Shown piece by piece: positions 1 to 12,242 of a stretch of 64,000 nt of DNA. Source of the DNA: Edolisoma coerulescens (taxonomy: Eukaryota; Chordata; Aves; Passeriformes; Campephagidae); the NCBI GenBank assembly GCA_013397115.1, contig VWZW01006868.1, positions 1,216,503 to 1,280,502 on the forward strand, read 5' to 3'. The notes beneath the pieces are model-generated. The model did not search any database, was not told where the DNA came from, and saw nothing but the letters and a program-made list of their open reading frames with translations. Each line of letters opens with the position of its first letter. The stretch's first letter is position 1. The translations under genes were made by a program, and so were the position numbers.

Positions 1-139
1 GTTTGCATCTAATGAGGTGACATGTACAAGCTTAGCAAGTATTTGGGTCAGAGTGTTACTGGCATAAACTTGCCCTATTTTGCTCACTTGCAGGGAGCTG
101 CAAAAATTTCTGTGGCAGAGTGTAAACAGAGGTACATGC

Positions 140-634
140 TCATTTTACAGTGAAGAAATACACATTTGATTCAAGCAGCCATGCAAATACAACAGACGTT
201 TTTAAAGCTGACTTTACAGAATATAAATAGAAAATAAAACACTTAATTAAATCTGCTTCCATAACATTTTGACTGATGTACTTCAGTATTGTTCTTTTGG
301 AACTGACCAAATCAGGAATGATGTTTAGATATCCCAACACAATTCCCATGCATGATAACACATCTTTGCAAGGTAAGGGCACAATGGTTTTCTCCATCAG
401 CAGTACATCTCTGTCTAATACTGAGATCCCATATGCTCCTTGTAGCTCCTGCCAAAAATCCCAGTGTACCGTGGAGAGAAATTCAGCATGTAGAATTGGA
501 GCTCCCGAAGGACAATGCTTATTACAATAATACTCTGAGGGGAAATGCTTTGTAGAGTTGGGTATTTGCAGGAAATCACTCATTAACTCAGTTTGTTCAA
601 GTAACAATGAAGACACCCCCACTCCCAGCATCAC
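140..634 (-). CDS. Unrecognised 164-codon reading frame, possible terminal exon
   Basis: I do not recognise this protein. The frame stays open for 164 codons in AT-rich DNA and ends at a TGA at 140-142. A possible splice acceptor (pyrimidine-rich CCCCTCAG, AG at 535-536) would start an exon at 534 and leave about 130 codons before the stop. The predicted product contains residues such as TVHWDFWQELQGAYG and KDVLSCMGIVLGYLN, mixed in composition rather than low-complexity, which is why I list it. No signal peptide or named domain is evident. The last 40 residues or so look more like random translation, so a real exon might end earlier. Against it: both strands are open here, and a rival exon model exists on the plus strand at 287-372. 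It could be an exon, a decayed retrocopy or a chance frame. Confidence 0.22.
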   Translation of the reverse strand: MMLGVGVSSLLLEQTELMSDFLQIPNSTKHFPSEYYCNKHCPSGAPILHAEFLSTVHWDFWQELQGAYGISVLDRDVLLMEKTIVPLPCKDVLSCMGIVLGYLNIIPDLVSSKRTILKYISQNVMEADLIKCFIFYLYSVKSALKTSVVFAWLLESNVYFFTVK

Positions 635-3600
635 TCCCTTTCTGCTTCACATACACATGCACTCACTCATTCACAAGCATAACTGTTTTCCAAAGACTTC
701 TTTACTTAATAATTTTCTAAGAATCGTTTAATTACATTCAGTGGAAGATAAGGATATGGTTATGTAGTTAAGTAATTCAAAGGAGGGGAACAAAAAAAGG
801 AAATTTCATTCCTTCTTCAATTGGCAGCTTTGTCTAAATGTAAGGTTGCATGTGAAGCACACCCAAAAGCCAGATGATGCAATTAGCTAATAGCCACTAC
901 TGACACGTAAAATCAATTTATGACAGCTATCATAGCAAAGCCAAGCCAGATAATGCATGAGATTGTGCACCATTCACTTCAAAAGTTTTATCATTATTAG
1001 TACCATATGAAAGACAAATTATGTGTGCACAGCCTGTGCGTGTATGTACAGTGGGTACCCAGCAGTCATGACACAATATAATCTAGAATGCAACCAGCCT
1101 ACTATTGTCCTTGAGAGACTAGAAAATTCAGCTTTGGCACTGCTGTTTTGCAAATAGTTGCCTCCAGCTTTGACAGCAGAATTCTTTGGTAAGGTCTACT
1201 CTGGGACAGAGCACTGTTGCAGAACACTCTGGGGCTAAGTGCCAAATATGACCTCAGTTCTTGCCCCAACAACGAAAGTCATTGTTAAGACTGGTATTGA
1301 AAATGTTCACATTTTCTTTCTTCTTTCTCCTGCTATCAGCAAGAACTCTATAATCAGACATTTCTTCCTTAAGAACAAATGCTGTAAAGTGAGGTAAACA
1401 GCAAAGCTCTACAGCATTAAAAAGAGATTTATAATATTACAATCTAGCTAGATTTGCTTTTTCATAAAAATTGTGTGGCAGCTTATAATTGGCTCTCTAC
1501 TTGTTAAGCCATACATTTGTCAGCTTTCAAAATATACATTCACAGCAGGGAGCACTCAGCTAGAACGTTTTCTCAGATGAAGCTAAGGCAAACCTTTAGC
1601 TGGGGGGCAGAATACGACTGTCAAGATCCATGCAACCTTAAAGCCTGTGAGTAAATGCATTGTATCTGGGAGTTTTAACTTCAACAGGATGGTTTGTGCA
1701 AGACTATACAAGTGGATAAGCATAGGTAAGTCAGCCCCAGTATGTGTATTCTTTGAAGTGTACACATTTCTAGAACAGAACTGGGAACATGTCCCTCGCA
1801 TACAGCAGTAGACTATAGTTTTTTATTTTGCAGTACTGAGGGTGTGCTAAAGCCAAAATAAAATTATCTTGAAATTATATGAAATTATCATGTTATCAGA
1901 AACTGTATCACAGAGAATTATTTTCAAGCATGTTAAAAATATTCTCTAACGCTTTACTGTAACAAAAGTTATCAATACAAATTTAGTATCTCCAGAATTC
2001 CACCTATTTCAGTGAGAATGCAGAGGATATAAGCCAGGACAAAACATGTTCTTTCTGCATTCAGTAGGCATGAAATGATAGTATCAAGAAGACAGGAATA
2101 AAGTTTTTGAAAGGAAACAGGAGAGGGAAACAGATATATATCTGCTTTGTATGTTAGAATCTTTACAAGACTGATAAGATTGAACAAGCACTGAATAAAT
2201 CATTTCATTTTCCATGTACATTGATTTTACTCAGCTTTCAGATTAGTGTTGATAACACAGCAAAAGATTTCAATGAAAATTAAACTAAAGATACTAAGTC
2301 TCTCTAGCATAGAATAAATTAATGCTTTCACTGGGAAAAGCTATATAGCATTCAACAGAAAGTAGATCCCTCACCTTGAAACAGCAATAGAAGTGAGTAT
2401 ACAGAAAGGTGAAAAATAAGAATCAATACAGTCAGACAGAAGAATAAGAACTAAAAGGTAGTATGTGTTGTGGTAGAACTCTCATATTTTCCAGTGTTTT
2501 CCCAAATTTCTTATTTTCCCATGTCTGTTGAGAAATAAAGTTTGCTTTTCTTTAAGATTCATAACGAACAATTTGCGTTCTTTCCTCAGAGGTAAATATT
2601 TTTCATGAAGCAATTCTACGAAGGCAAAGGAAGAAAAATATTTTTCTATTCACGACAGCTGTTCTTCCTATGACCAGGAACATCACAAGGAACAAAAGTA
2701 CTTACTCCAATTCTCCCTGACAGGCACAAAAAGCAAATAAAGAAATATCTCCTACACGAATTCTGACAAATACTGGAGAAATTCTATCTCCAGACAACTA
2801 AAAGAGTTTTAAATTCACATTCTATGCTTCATGTCTGTATGATCCATCATTTTCCAAGACCACCTCCAATCTCCTGTCCCCTTGGAAAACATGCCTCCAC
2901 GGCACCTCCTGTAACAGCTTGGAGCAGCTGAGAAACAGGAACACCCACAGTGTTGTGATGTCCCTCAATCTTGCAGGTGAGTGCATGTGATGGGTGGACT
3001 GTACTTTAAACATAGTACTCTCTAAATTTGTCAGAGCTGAGATATGGATGCCTGAGAAACCCAGTAAAGGCTAATTATGTTTTCTGTGTCCTAAGGATAC
3101 ATCTTCAGCAGCACCTCCTGCAGCTGTTTGGCCTCCCTACGATTCCCTTCCAGCTCCCACCAGAGTACCCTGCAATATTCCCTGCAAAGCTCTCCAGCAC
3201 GAAGGCAGGTTAGAGACACTACACAACATGTGGCCTTCTTACATCAGCAGCCAGGCTCTCCAAAACTGTGTAAATGGAACTTGCAAAAGCAGCACTAGCT
3301 CTTATCCAAAAATTATTTGGCAACATGTAACAGAGTAAGTTTTTCATGATGAATATAGGTACTAGATACAAATGAAGATTGCACATTTGGCTGTCTTCTA
3401 AGGCAGTGTAAGAATTAGTTATTCATGGTAAAAGGAAATCCTAATGTTTTTTAAAAAGACTCAGGGACATAAAATTTGCATTCCTTTTTCCCTGTTTTAG
3501 GTGAAATGAAGAAGAAATGTTGACTTTGTTAACACAGAAACATCCTAACCTTGAATAATCAGGTCAGTGGACTTTATGTCAAAAAGGCAATAGTAGGCAG

Positions 3601-6600
3601 CAGTACAGAGCTGCTGACTTCTCTATTAGAGATTTACTGGAGTGGCAACATGAGTTTTACCAGCACATATGACAGCTCTTTAATGGAACTATTTACAACT
3701 CCACGTTTCCATTACTTGCAAGCATCAGTGCTTTATTATTTATAGAATAGTTTCCTTCTCCTCTAACCTTTTCTGACATCCATAGTTCCCGCTCAGCCTA
3801 TGTACTTCTTAGTGTCATGTACGCCTTCTGTACTTTTGATCATCTTCCCAAAAGCACTTGCTGCTGGTCTTATTTCTTTCTCCATCCACCATACTGTTCA
3901 TATTTCCTCCCTTCCTCTGGCACTACACAATTACGGGATTTCTGTGTGACCATAAATGTCTTTGCCTAAATCTTCAAGCATTGCAGGACCTCCTGAGGAG
4001 AACAACTGCAAGGAATTCCTGTTCAATTCCTGCAGGCATAAGCCATGTGAGGTCAGCATAAAAATGCTCTATAAACACGAGCAGCTTTGTAGCCTATGCA
4101 GACTGATTAAACCTAATATGCACTTTCGCATAGGGCATGCTATATATAAGAAAAACCACACTTACTGAACTTCAGATTCATCTTCCAAAGCATGGAGATA
4201 CTATAAAATTTAAAAATGTATGTAATTTTTAACTCTTTTTTTTTTAACTTACTGTTGCATAACCTTACTAAAGGTGATGTTCATTACCGAGATAGTCTAA
4301 ATAATTTTATTACTACTTGTATCCAGGCTCTCTAGGAAAAACTGGAGATAAAAGTTGCACTAAGCAGCCGTATTCAACAGCAACATGCAATAATATCAGT
4401 AATTCCTTAATATTTTACATTGTCTGCCATTTTCAAACCTAGTCTTTTAATATAGAGTAAGTCTACAGAGAGCTTCCTCTCCTTTAATATGAGAATGAGC
4501 AGCATCAGAGAGATCAAAGCAATACAAAGCATTATAATTTCAGTAAGTTTCTGGAAGCAAAACCAATTTTTGTAGAGGTGGAAGTGCATGAGCTCTAAGC
4601 ATTTTCTTTAGCATAGTTCATGTTAGCTCAAAATAGAGAATCAAAGAATCTGAAAGCATCGATCTGCAGTGGTTAGTGGAAACAGAAGTAACTGAAATCA
4701 CGTATACAAAACCCACATTTCTTATGTATATAAAATCTGTTTTCTGTATAAGAAGTCATCCACATACAGATTGGTAACGCTTGAAGGATAAGTTTATTGA
4801 CAAGAAAATGAGTTTTCTTTCCTTACAGCTTAAGAGCTACTATCACATTTTCATAAACATCACTTGACCTCCATTTAGACTTTACAAATCCTGTCCCTTT
4901 GAGTATGATGTCTGCTCTCTCCATACTGTTTTCTCGTTTTAGAGCCTCAAAACATTTTAAGAGACAGAGGTGCAAGTGAACCTAATCAGCAAACTCTGAA
5001 ATTACATTTAGACTGTTTCATCTTTTTTTTTTTCCAGTTCCACATACTTGATTGGGGGTGTGAGAACTGGATGGGAGAGAAGAAGGAAGAGTAAAGTAGA
5101 GAATTTAAAAGTAATGCCTTTTGTCCAGGTCAGTCAGGAATCATGAGTTTTCTCAGTCATCAGTTCATAATTCACTGATGGTTTTCTAGACAGCTTTATT
5201 CCCTGAAGGAGAGCATATTGTCTCCTTATTTTTACTGCTATTTCAATGCTTTTTTTAAAACTAAGCCTGAAGGTTATTACAGTCTGCCATGCTCCTCATT
5301 GACAACAAAAGGGGATAAGGCCAACCATAAGGCTTCAAGTCAGGCTTTTTGCACTCTTTACTAACTTAGACTGATGTTAGCACACAACTGGATAGATCTG
5401 CAATCTCAATTCTTACAGATAAGGCTTGTTCAAAATAATTTCTTCTTGTGCATTTCCCTGATGTACAGTGTCACTCTCATTTCAGTGATTTAGAATAACA
5501 GAGCTTTATCTTAAACTGTGTCAGCTCAGCACACGCTGCAGGAGGATGACAAGGATCAGTAGACAGTAACAGGAGTGGTGCAGCCTTTGTTCATTACTAA
5601 AGTCATTCCTGTGATTGAATACAAAATGGTTATGAGAGGGGGAGCTTACACACAAGCCAGAGACATGCTAAAGACAAGCAAGGAGAGGGCTTGTTATTAT
5701 CTGTCAGATTTTTTTCCTCCAACAAATATTCATAAAGATGATGAAATGCATTCTTTCCTTCCTCTGCCTCTGAAAGCCCTGAGTCATTGCACTTCCTAAA
5801 CCTTTACCTTCTCTCAAAGTGACTTCCACCTGTCTGAAAAGCTCTCTTTGTTTCTGATGTTTAGAAAGAAGAGCAGGAACCCAGAAAGTCTCTAAACGTA
5901 TTATTTAACATAATAGACAGAGAGCAGAGCACACAATTCCCACTAAATCTCCAATTTTTGAAGTACCTTCTCATAACTTAAGACACACACCCCAGGAGGA
6001 ATATAAGAAATTAGGTTCCACACATTCTCCGAGCCATTCTGCAGGAAAACCTGGTCAGCTCACAGTGAAGCCTGGTAAATGGGCAGTGCTGGCAGCTTCT
6101 GGATGTGCCCACTCTTCGAAAGGCTTAGCCAGATCTGTACAGTGTCATGGACATTGCAGGTCTTGTAAGATGCAGTGCGAAGGGAAAATTCAGAAGTGAT
6201 GCGTCAACCAGCATTAAAAACAGCAACCCACAGTGAACTGAGCTGGGCATTTAATCCAGATCAGCCAGTACAGGTGTAACAAGCTGCCTGCTTACAGCTC
6301 ACTGTACCTCCACTGCAGGTTTCATTCCACACAGAAAGATGGAAACAGCAGCACAGCCAAGGACTGGCTGTTGGTTTGCTCCTTCTCCTCTGCTCCAGCA
6401 CCAGAGAGGAGCGTTTGCTTCCCTGAGAGCAACGCTGCACATCTCTGCATCCTTCCTTTGGAGAAATCTGCTTGGAAGGTACAATGAGAAGTTGGCCTGT
6501 ACTGGAGATTTGGACAGTTCTAAACGGCTTCAGGATCTAAAGTAAAACCATGTGTGCACTGCTGCTTCCCTTCCCCTGCTGCTGCCTACCTGAACTGGGA

Positions 6601-7429
6601 GACTTTTGAGGGAAACAGAGTACTGCCTGCAGTCGGGAGCAAGTCCACAGCAAATTTTCAGAGGCAATGGAAAGACATTCCTTATGGATTTCACCAGTGT
6701 TTGGTGAAATGAGAAATTCACAGCAGGTTTTCAGGCTGACACCAAGACTGAAGGAATGGATCTTCCTTGCCATGAGAAAGGTGGCACGGGACAGGCTTGT
6801 TTTCAAACTTGCTATTATACACAACAGGAGAAAGAGATCCTTCAATGAACTCTTCGCTCAACCAAAATTTTAAAGCTAAAGTAAATGGAATGTGTGCATT
6901 ACTGGGGTACCATCCATCCCTACTGCTGTTTGGGCAGCAACAGTGCTGGAAGAAAACCTTTTCTGATTCACCTTCAAGTTTTGACCACGCAAAGAATTGA
7001 AGAAATAGAAACAATACCATATTTTTCTTCCCAGAGACTGAAAAAAAAAAAAAATCAGTTATTTAATTATGGAAGTGGTGGGATGACTCATAGTGGCCAA
7101 AAAAAAAACAACATTGTTTTTTGTTAATGACAGCAAAATTTTCACAGTGTCCTGATTATAAGCAGGTAAAATAAGCTAAACTATTCTCTTCTTCTAATTA
7201 AATTGCAGCTATTTCAGCTAATAGTTTTGAAGAAAAAGAGATACCAGGAGACCGCTGCACTCCTTTATATCATTCCAAATCACAGTTCCATAATAGCACA
7301 CCTAACTTTTTAGTTGGCTTAGGAAAAGGCAAAGGAAGACAAATTAATTCATATTTAACTCGCAGTGATGTAAAATGTTTCCCAGGAAAGTGTGACACCT
7401 GTGGAATATGGTAAAAAGCACTGTGGTGC

Positions 7430-7568
7430 TTTCACACTATTTCATACATTATTATTTTATACCATTATGTTAATTAATTGCAGGTTCATTAATCATTCCT
7501 GCAGCTGGAGTGTTAAAGTTAAATAATGCCAAAAGTGAAAATTAAGTAATTAAAGTAAACAGTTGCAG
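7430..7568. promoter_or_regulatory. Candidate conserved noncoding element (enhancer-like)
   Basis: Dense homeodomain-type cores lie in about 140 bases: TTAATTAATTG near 7,470, CATTAATCATT near 7,487 and AAGTAATTAAAG near 7,545. A CAGCTG E-box sits at 7,502-7,507. Such clusters are typical of developmental conserved noncoding elements. Conservation itself cannot be seen from one sequence, so this is inference. Confidence 0.25.
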
Positions 7569-7656
7569 TCCTTTTGTGAAGAAAACAAGTTTAAAAAGGT
7601 GCTATGCATATATACAGTGAATTGGGTATTTTGTTGATTCCGTGATGTGTTCCACT

Positions 7657-7718
7657 CTGTGAACTGTGGTTCACAGTTCTGTGAACTGTTTTACATCCTG
7701 TGGGGAACTACAGTTCAC
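7657..7718. repeat. Cluster of inverted CTGTGAAC/GTTCACAG repeats
   Basis: CTGTGAAC (7,657-7,664) is followed by a TGTG loop and its perfect complement GTTCACAG (7,669-7,676). The same 8-mer recurs at 7,679-7,686, and GTGAACTG (7,681-7,688) has its complement CAGTTCAC at 7,711-7,718. The result is four related arms in 62 bases. The arms contain AGTTCA/GGTTCA cores resembling nuclear-receptor half sites. Confidence 0.6.
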
Positions 7719-9208
7719 TGCTAAATCCCTCCAGTACCCCTGTGAGACATGATGATGTTTATTAACCAATAATGCTGTGCAGGAGCAGTATTCTTTTATG
7801 TATTCAATTTCTACTTTTTTTTTTTTTAATCTTTATTTTTTTAATGCCCAATACATCTCCCGTTCCCCTAGTTCTCTTCCTGGGTAACCATATCACCTGA
7901 ATCTTGCCAGCTCTTCTATGCAGAATGCACTGTGTTTTCCTTATTAAAAGATACCAAATGTTTGAAAACACTTCCTCAGAGATAATGATAATTATTTGAC
8001 TAATATTATCAGTATATGACACATGTAGAGAAAGTCTTCACAGAAGCAGAACAGATTAATTCGTATTTCTTAGAGACACTTTCAGAAGTGCTACATTGTT
8101 ATTCCCTATCCTTATAGCGAAAAGAAAAGGAAAACAAAAAGTAACCTTGTCCAACCTTGAATTCTGAAATGCAAACCAGGCTTAATCCTGACAGGTACTG
8201 AGCTCTTCTTTCTCTTGACTGGAGCTACTGTTAATATTGAATTCTCAGAACTTCCCAAAAGCTTAAGGATTGGAATTTTTTTTTGCTGAGAAGTTAAGTG
8301 TTCTCCAAATAGCATCCTGCAAGCCCAAACCCGTTATTATTCTGTTTCTACAATAAACAGCACATTAGTCAGTGATGTTTTATGATTACATATGAAAGTC
8401 AAAATCTTTTAATAAAGATTATGTATCTGATTTCATAAACATGGAATTGCCAGGGTGCCATCAGCTGAAACCAAAGTATGAGGGAATCATTCACAGCCAG
8501 TCAGCTGTAGCAGTAGACATGCTTGGTTTTATCATAGAACAACTTTTGAGCTACATGTAGCTATTAGTGGGCTTTTTATTCCTATGCAACAATTTCTTGT
8601 CTAAACTTTCTATCAACAGGTGATCTACGAACTTTAGGCTTATTTTTTTTCTTCTCTAGAGCTATATGTGCCTATAAATTTTCATTAATTCCCTCAAACA
8701 TTTCTTTAATGTTTTGTTTACATAAAACAAACAAAGAAACAAAACCCCCGTGAAGCAAACAAAAAAACCTATAAACCTATCACTGTTGCTTTCATTTGAA
8801 TGTAACTCCTGTGGTTAGAAATGCTACAGTCCATCTTGCTGCTGAAATGTGCGCTGTCAAGAAGTTCATTCCCTTTCTCTCCCCGTGCAGACTTATTTGT
8901 TATATTAATTATTCTTGATCATATAAAATTCATACATTTCTTTTACCACCTCCCTGCCCTGTAACATACCTATCTCTTTCTCTCCCACTTCCCCCTCTCC
9001 ATAGTCTATGACAACACTGCTCCAGAGATGACTTCACTCATATCCAGTGCTGTGTAAGAAGAATTGCAATCTAGAATTAATAGCCTATAATGACAATGAA
9101 AATTTAGTTTTGTTTTTATAATCTACTGAAGACATATGCATGCTTAAGAAGCTTAAATTACACTCAAATCCTGGAACATACTAATCCTTTGAAAGAATAC
9201 CACTAAGA

Positions 9209-9229
9209 CTTTCTTTCTTTCTTTTTCTT
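9209..9229. repeat. Short (TTTC)n simple repeat
   Basis: About four TTTC units followed by an interrupted pyrimidine tail. Confidence 0.8.
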
Positions 9230-9676
9230 AGTTGTGATCCCACTGGGGACAAGCCTGAAACCCAGAAATGAGCCCTCCACATCCAGGTATGAGTTAAGAT
9301 TTGAATACAACCAAGCCTAACCTGTATTTCAGCAGCTGACCATGCTTGTTTACCCATTCTCAACTACAAAGTTTCCTTGCTGAAAGATGCAGCTTTCTTT
9401 GCCTTTCTTATGATAACCATAATATTCATTCTTCAGACATTTCACCAGTCACCCTGTATTTCTTTTCGCTTGCAATGCAATGAAGTTGTTATACAGAACT
9501 GTGAATGAAATATATCTGCATTAAGTTATCCTAGGTATATAACAGTTCATCCTTGCTATGATATCTACTGGCCTGGCACACAAGCCTTTTGGGCAGCATT
9601 GTGTCAGTGCTTTTTAAAGTCCACATTCATTCTGCCTATGGTCTCCCGTGCCTTTGGTACCTTTTCACATGCAGAT

Positions 9677-10096
9677 GAAATCATTTAGGTTAGAAAAGAC
9701 CTGTAAGATCATGGAGTCCAATCACTAACACAGCACTGCCAAATCCACCACCAACACATCCCTAGGTGCCTCATCTACATACCTTTTAAATACCTTCAGG
9801 GATGGTGGGGAAACCACTGCCCTGGGAAGCCTTTTTTCAATGCTTGATAACACTTTCTATGAAGAGGTTTTTCCTAATATCCACTCCAAGCCTCCCCTGG
9901 TTCAACTTGAGGCCATTTCCTCTTGTCCTATTGCTTGCTGCTTGGGAGATGAGACCTCCCCACACCTCTCTACATCTTCCTTTTGTGTAGTTGAAGAGAG
10001 TGATAAGGACCCGAAATAAACCTCCTTTTGTCCAGGTTAAACAACCCCAGCTCCCTCAGTCGTTCCTCACAGCACTTGTGCTCCAGACCCTTCACA
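9677..10096 (-). mobile_element. CR1 LINE fragment, minus orientation
   Basis: This is a 3'-terminal CR1 piece of about 420 bp. It begins on the plus strand with the reversed CR1 tail (CATTTAGGTTAGAAAAGACC) and runs through the block encoding the usual GAGGCCATTTCCTCTTGTCC segment at about 9,910. It ends in GTGCTCCAGACCCTTCAC, where an AC-rich run takes over. It is 5'-truncated as CR1 copies usually are, and too diverged and short to retain coding capacity. Small open frames within it are by-products of the repeat. Confidence 0.92.
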
Positions 10097-10109
10097 TACA
10101 CACACACAC
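10093..10109. repeat. Short (AC)n microsatellite at the CR1 edge
   Basis: CACATACACACACACAC directly abuts the truncated inner end of the CR1 copy. Confidence 0.75.
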
Positions 10110-11631
10110 TCAAGCTTTGTTAAACACGAGTCTCTCCGTTAATTTTGCACCCCTTCACCTTAATTATAGCCTACCTTTGGGAAGGGGTGGAATGCTGTGG
10201 TCCCCCAATACTTATTTCTTCCAGTGCATTGCACATAAAGGTCTTTGTAACCCTGTAAACTGTTAAGTTCAAGTGAAATGCTGTATACATGGGTAACTCC
10301 CAAAGGAGTTGCTGCAACTTTTTTTAGCATTCTGAATGTGCCTCATCGGTCTTTGTCAATCATTAGACATTTCTTGATCACCATTTTTCTTCCATGAACC
10401 TGACTGCTGTAATTATTTCCCCATACTTTTCTTGAGTCAGGTATTACCTCTTTTTAGTTTATGTCATTCATCACCAAAACTTCTAAATACCACAGCAAAC
10501 AACTTTCTATTTTTATTCCAATAAGTAGTTGTTATGTTTACATGAGAAGAATCCCAAAGCAACTAATCTATAAAACAAACCACAGGCCTGAAAATAGGCA
10601 AGAATTCCTTCCACAGTGGACAAAACATCCAGAGAAAACTATTAATCTGCTCTCCATTCTCCTTTTCCTCAAAGACTCAAGTTTTATTGCAAAAATAAGT
10701 TTCTTTAATATAAGATCACTGCATAGTCATGACACTTACTCTGACATGGTTACTACACAATAATATTTTTACAGTAATCTGCCCAAGGCACTTGCTTCTT
10801 CTCCTTCTTTCTACTCTGCATCCAGATCTGCTATACTCGCTACATGTGCTTAATATTAAGCCCTGAATTAAGATCCACATGAGGACCATTTAGTTCACAA
10901 GTATAACAATTAGGTAAAATCTCATCATTCTTAAATTTCAGAGAAAATTTGAAAATCGAAAACCTGACTACAAATTTTTGAGTGGTTTTACAATGTACGA
11001 TATCAGAAATTCGCCAGAAATCTGAAGGTCATTATTCAGGCTCGTTTTTTGTGACTAAATGAATTTAACTGTATCAGTGGCATTTAGACGATATGTGTTT
11101 TAAGGAACATAGGAAAGAAATTAACTTCATCAAGTTATAAAGAGAAAACACACTAAATGATTGAAACCAGGAGACATTTTAGCAAGGCTGAATGTAATTA
11201 AGAGTGTGACTAGGAACTTTTTGAAAACTGCCTGGAGATGCCTACTAGTTTGGATCAAGTAACCTTTTCCTCATTATGCAGCATTAACCCTGAATGTTAT
11301 TTCTGCTGGGAATCCCACTGATTTATTGCATTAAGATAAGCTGTAGAATTTGAACAGCTCTAAATTCTTATAGATGAAAATGCTTTTCTTAACATACTTG
11401 CTTAAATGTATGTTGAACACTGACTACTTTGAACTGCAGTTTCAAGTAATATTTTCCCTTCCATCTCTTGCAGGACAGTCATGGGAATTGAAGTAATTGT
11501 CTTTCTTTTTTGGACATACAAAAGCTAATTTTAATACTAAGCTATTTTTACTTTACTGTGACCAAGTGTGAAAGGTGGGTTACTTCAAATCTACAGCAAA
11601 AGGGGTCCAAGCCCCCTGCATTTGCCTACTT
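10110..11631. other. AT-rich unique DNA, nothing identified
   Basis: No recognisable exon, RNA gene or interspersed repeat. The open frame at about 10,461-10,763 (plus, 100 codons) has no domain or coding look. Confidence 0.6.
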
Positions 11632-11654
11632 CCTGTGAAGCTACTCTTCACAGG
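11632..11654. repeat. Perfect 9-bp hairpin abutting an LTR end
   Basis: CCTGTGAAG (11,632-11,640), loop CTACT, then CTTCACAGG (11,646-11,654). The second arm ends exactly where the adjoining LTR similarity begins. Confidence 0.7.
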
Positions 11655-12242
11655 TGTGGCAGGTGGATCTTGGCTAACTAACAAGGGTCCACCAAGACAC
11701 AATATCACACCACACCCCACAAAACTAGGGGAGAAAATTCAACAATAAACTTGTGGTTTGATACAAGGACTGGGATATTACTTATCAATTACCATCATGG
11801 GCAAAACCAACTCAGCTGGGAGAAATTAATTGAATGAATTACTGATTAATAAGAGAGTAGGATAATGAGAATCAAGACCAAAACTAAAAACACCTCCATT
11901 CTTTTAGGGCTTAACTTCACTCCCAGCCTCTTTACCTCCTTCTCCCAAGCAGCAGTGCAGGAGCACAGGGAATGGGGGTTGTGGTCAGTCCACTATGCAT
12001 TGTCTCTGCTGCTCCTTCCTCCTCAAGCTCTTCCCTTCTCCAACATGGGGTTCCACTAATGGGAGACAGTTCTTCTTGCACTGCACCAAGGTGAGTCCAT
12101 CCCACAGGCTTCAGTTCTTCAAAAAATGCTCCAACACAGGACACAGTCCTTCAGGAAGAGGCTGCTCCAGTGTGAGTCCCCTACAATGTCACAAGCCCTG
12201 CCAGCAAACCTGCTCCAGCATGGGCTCCTCTCTCCACAGGTA
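11655..12242 (-). mobile_element. Truncated endogenous retrovirus LTR, minus orientation
   Basis: Read on the minus strand, this segment matches the 3' half of the LTR at 39,110-40,212. Shared parts include the repeated CTGGAGCAG-type units (complement CTGCTCC at 12,162 and 12,210), the GAGGAGGAAGGAGCAGCAGAGA block, the CCATTCCCTGT segment and the TTAATTTCTCCCAGCTGAGT region. The LTR end lies at TGTGG, 11,655. The 5' half is missing beyond 12,242. I recognise the family from bird genomes and believe it is ERVL-like, but the class cannot be proved here. No internal retroviral genes adjoin it, so it is a decayed solo or truncated LTR. Confidence 0.82.

Larger units (their letters stand above)
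635..9676. other. AT-rich unique DNA, no gene seen
   Basis: Mostly unique AT-rich sequence with scattered poly-A/T runs (for example about 4,238, 7,041 and 7,816). Short open frames around 6.3-7.1 kb occur on both strands, overlap one another and have no recognisable domain. I see no repeat of known family here apart from simple sequence. Two small items inside are listed separately: a homeodomain-motif-rich block and a cluster of inverted repeats. Confidence 0.6.

Noticed and set aside
6290..7127. Cluster of overlapping frames on both strands
   Set aside because: Six short frames overlap each other with no recognisable domain. Overlap on both strands indicates chance openness.
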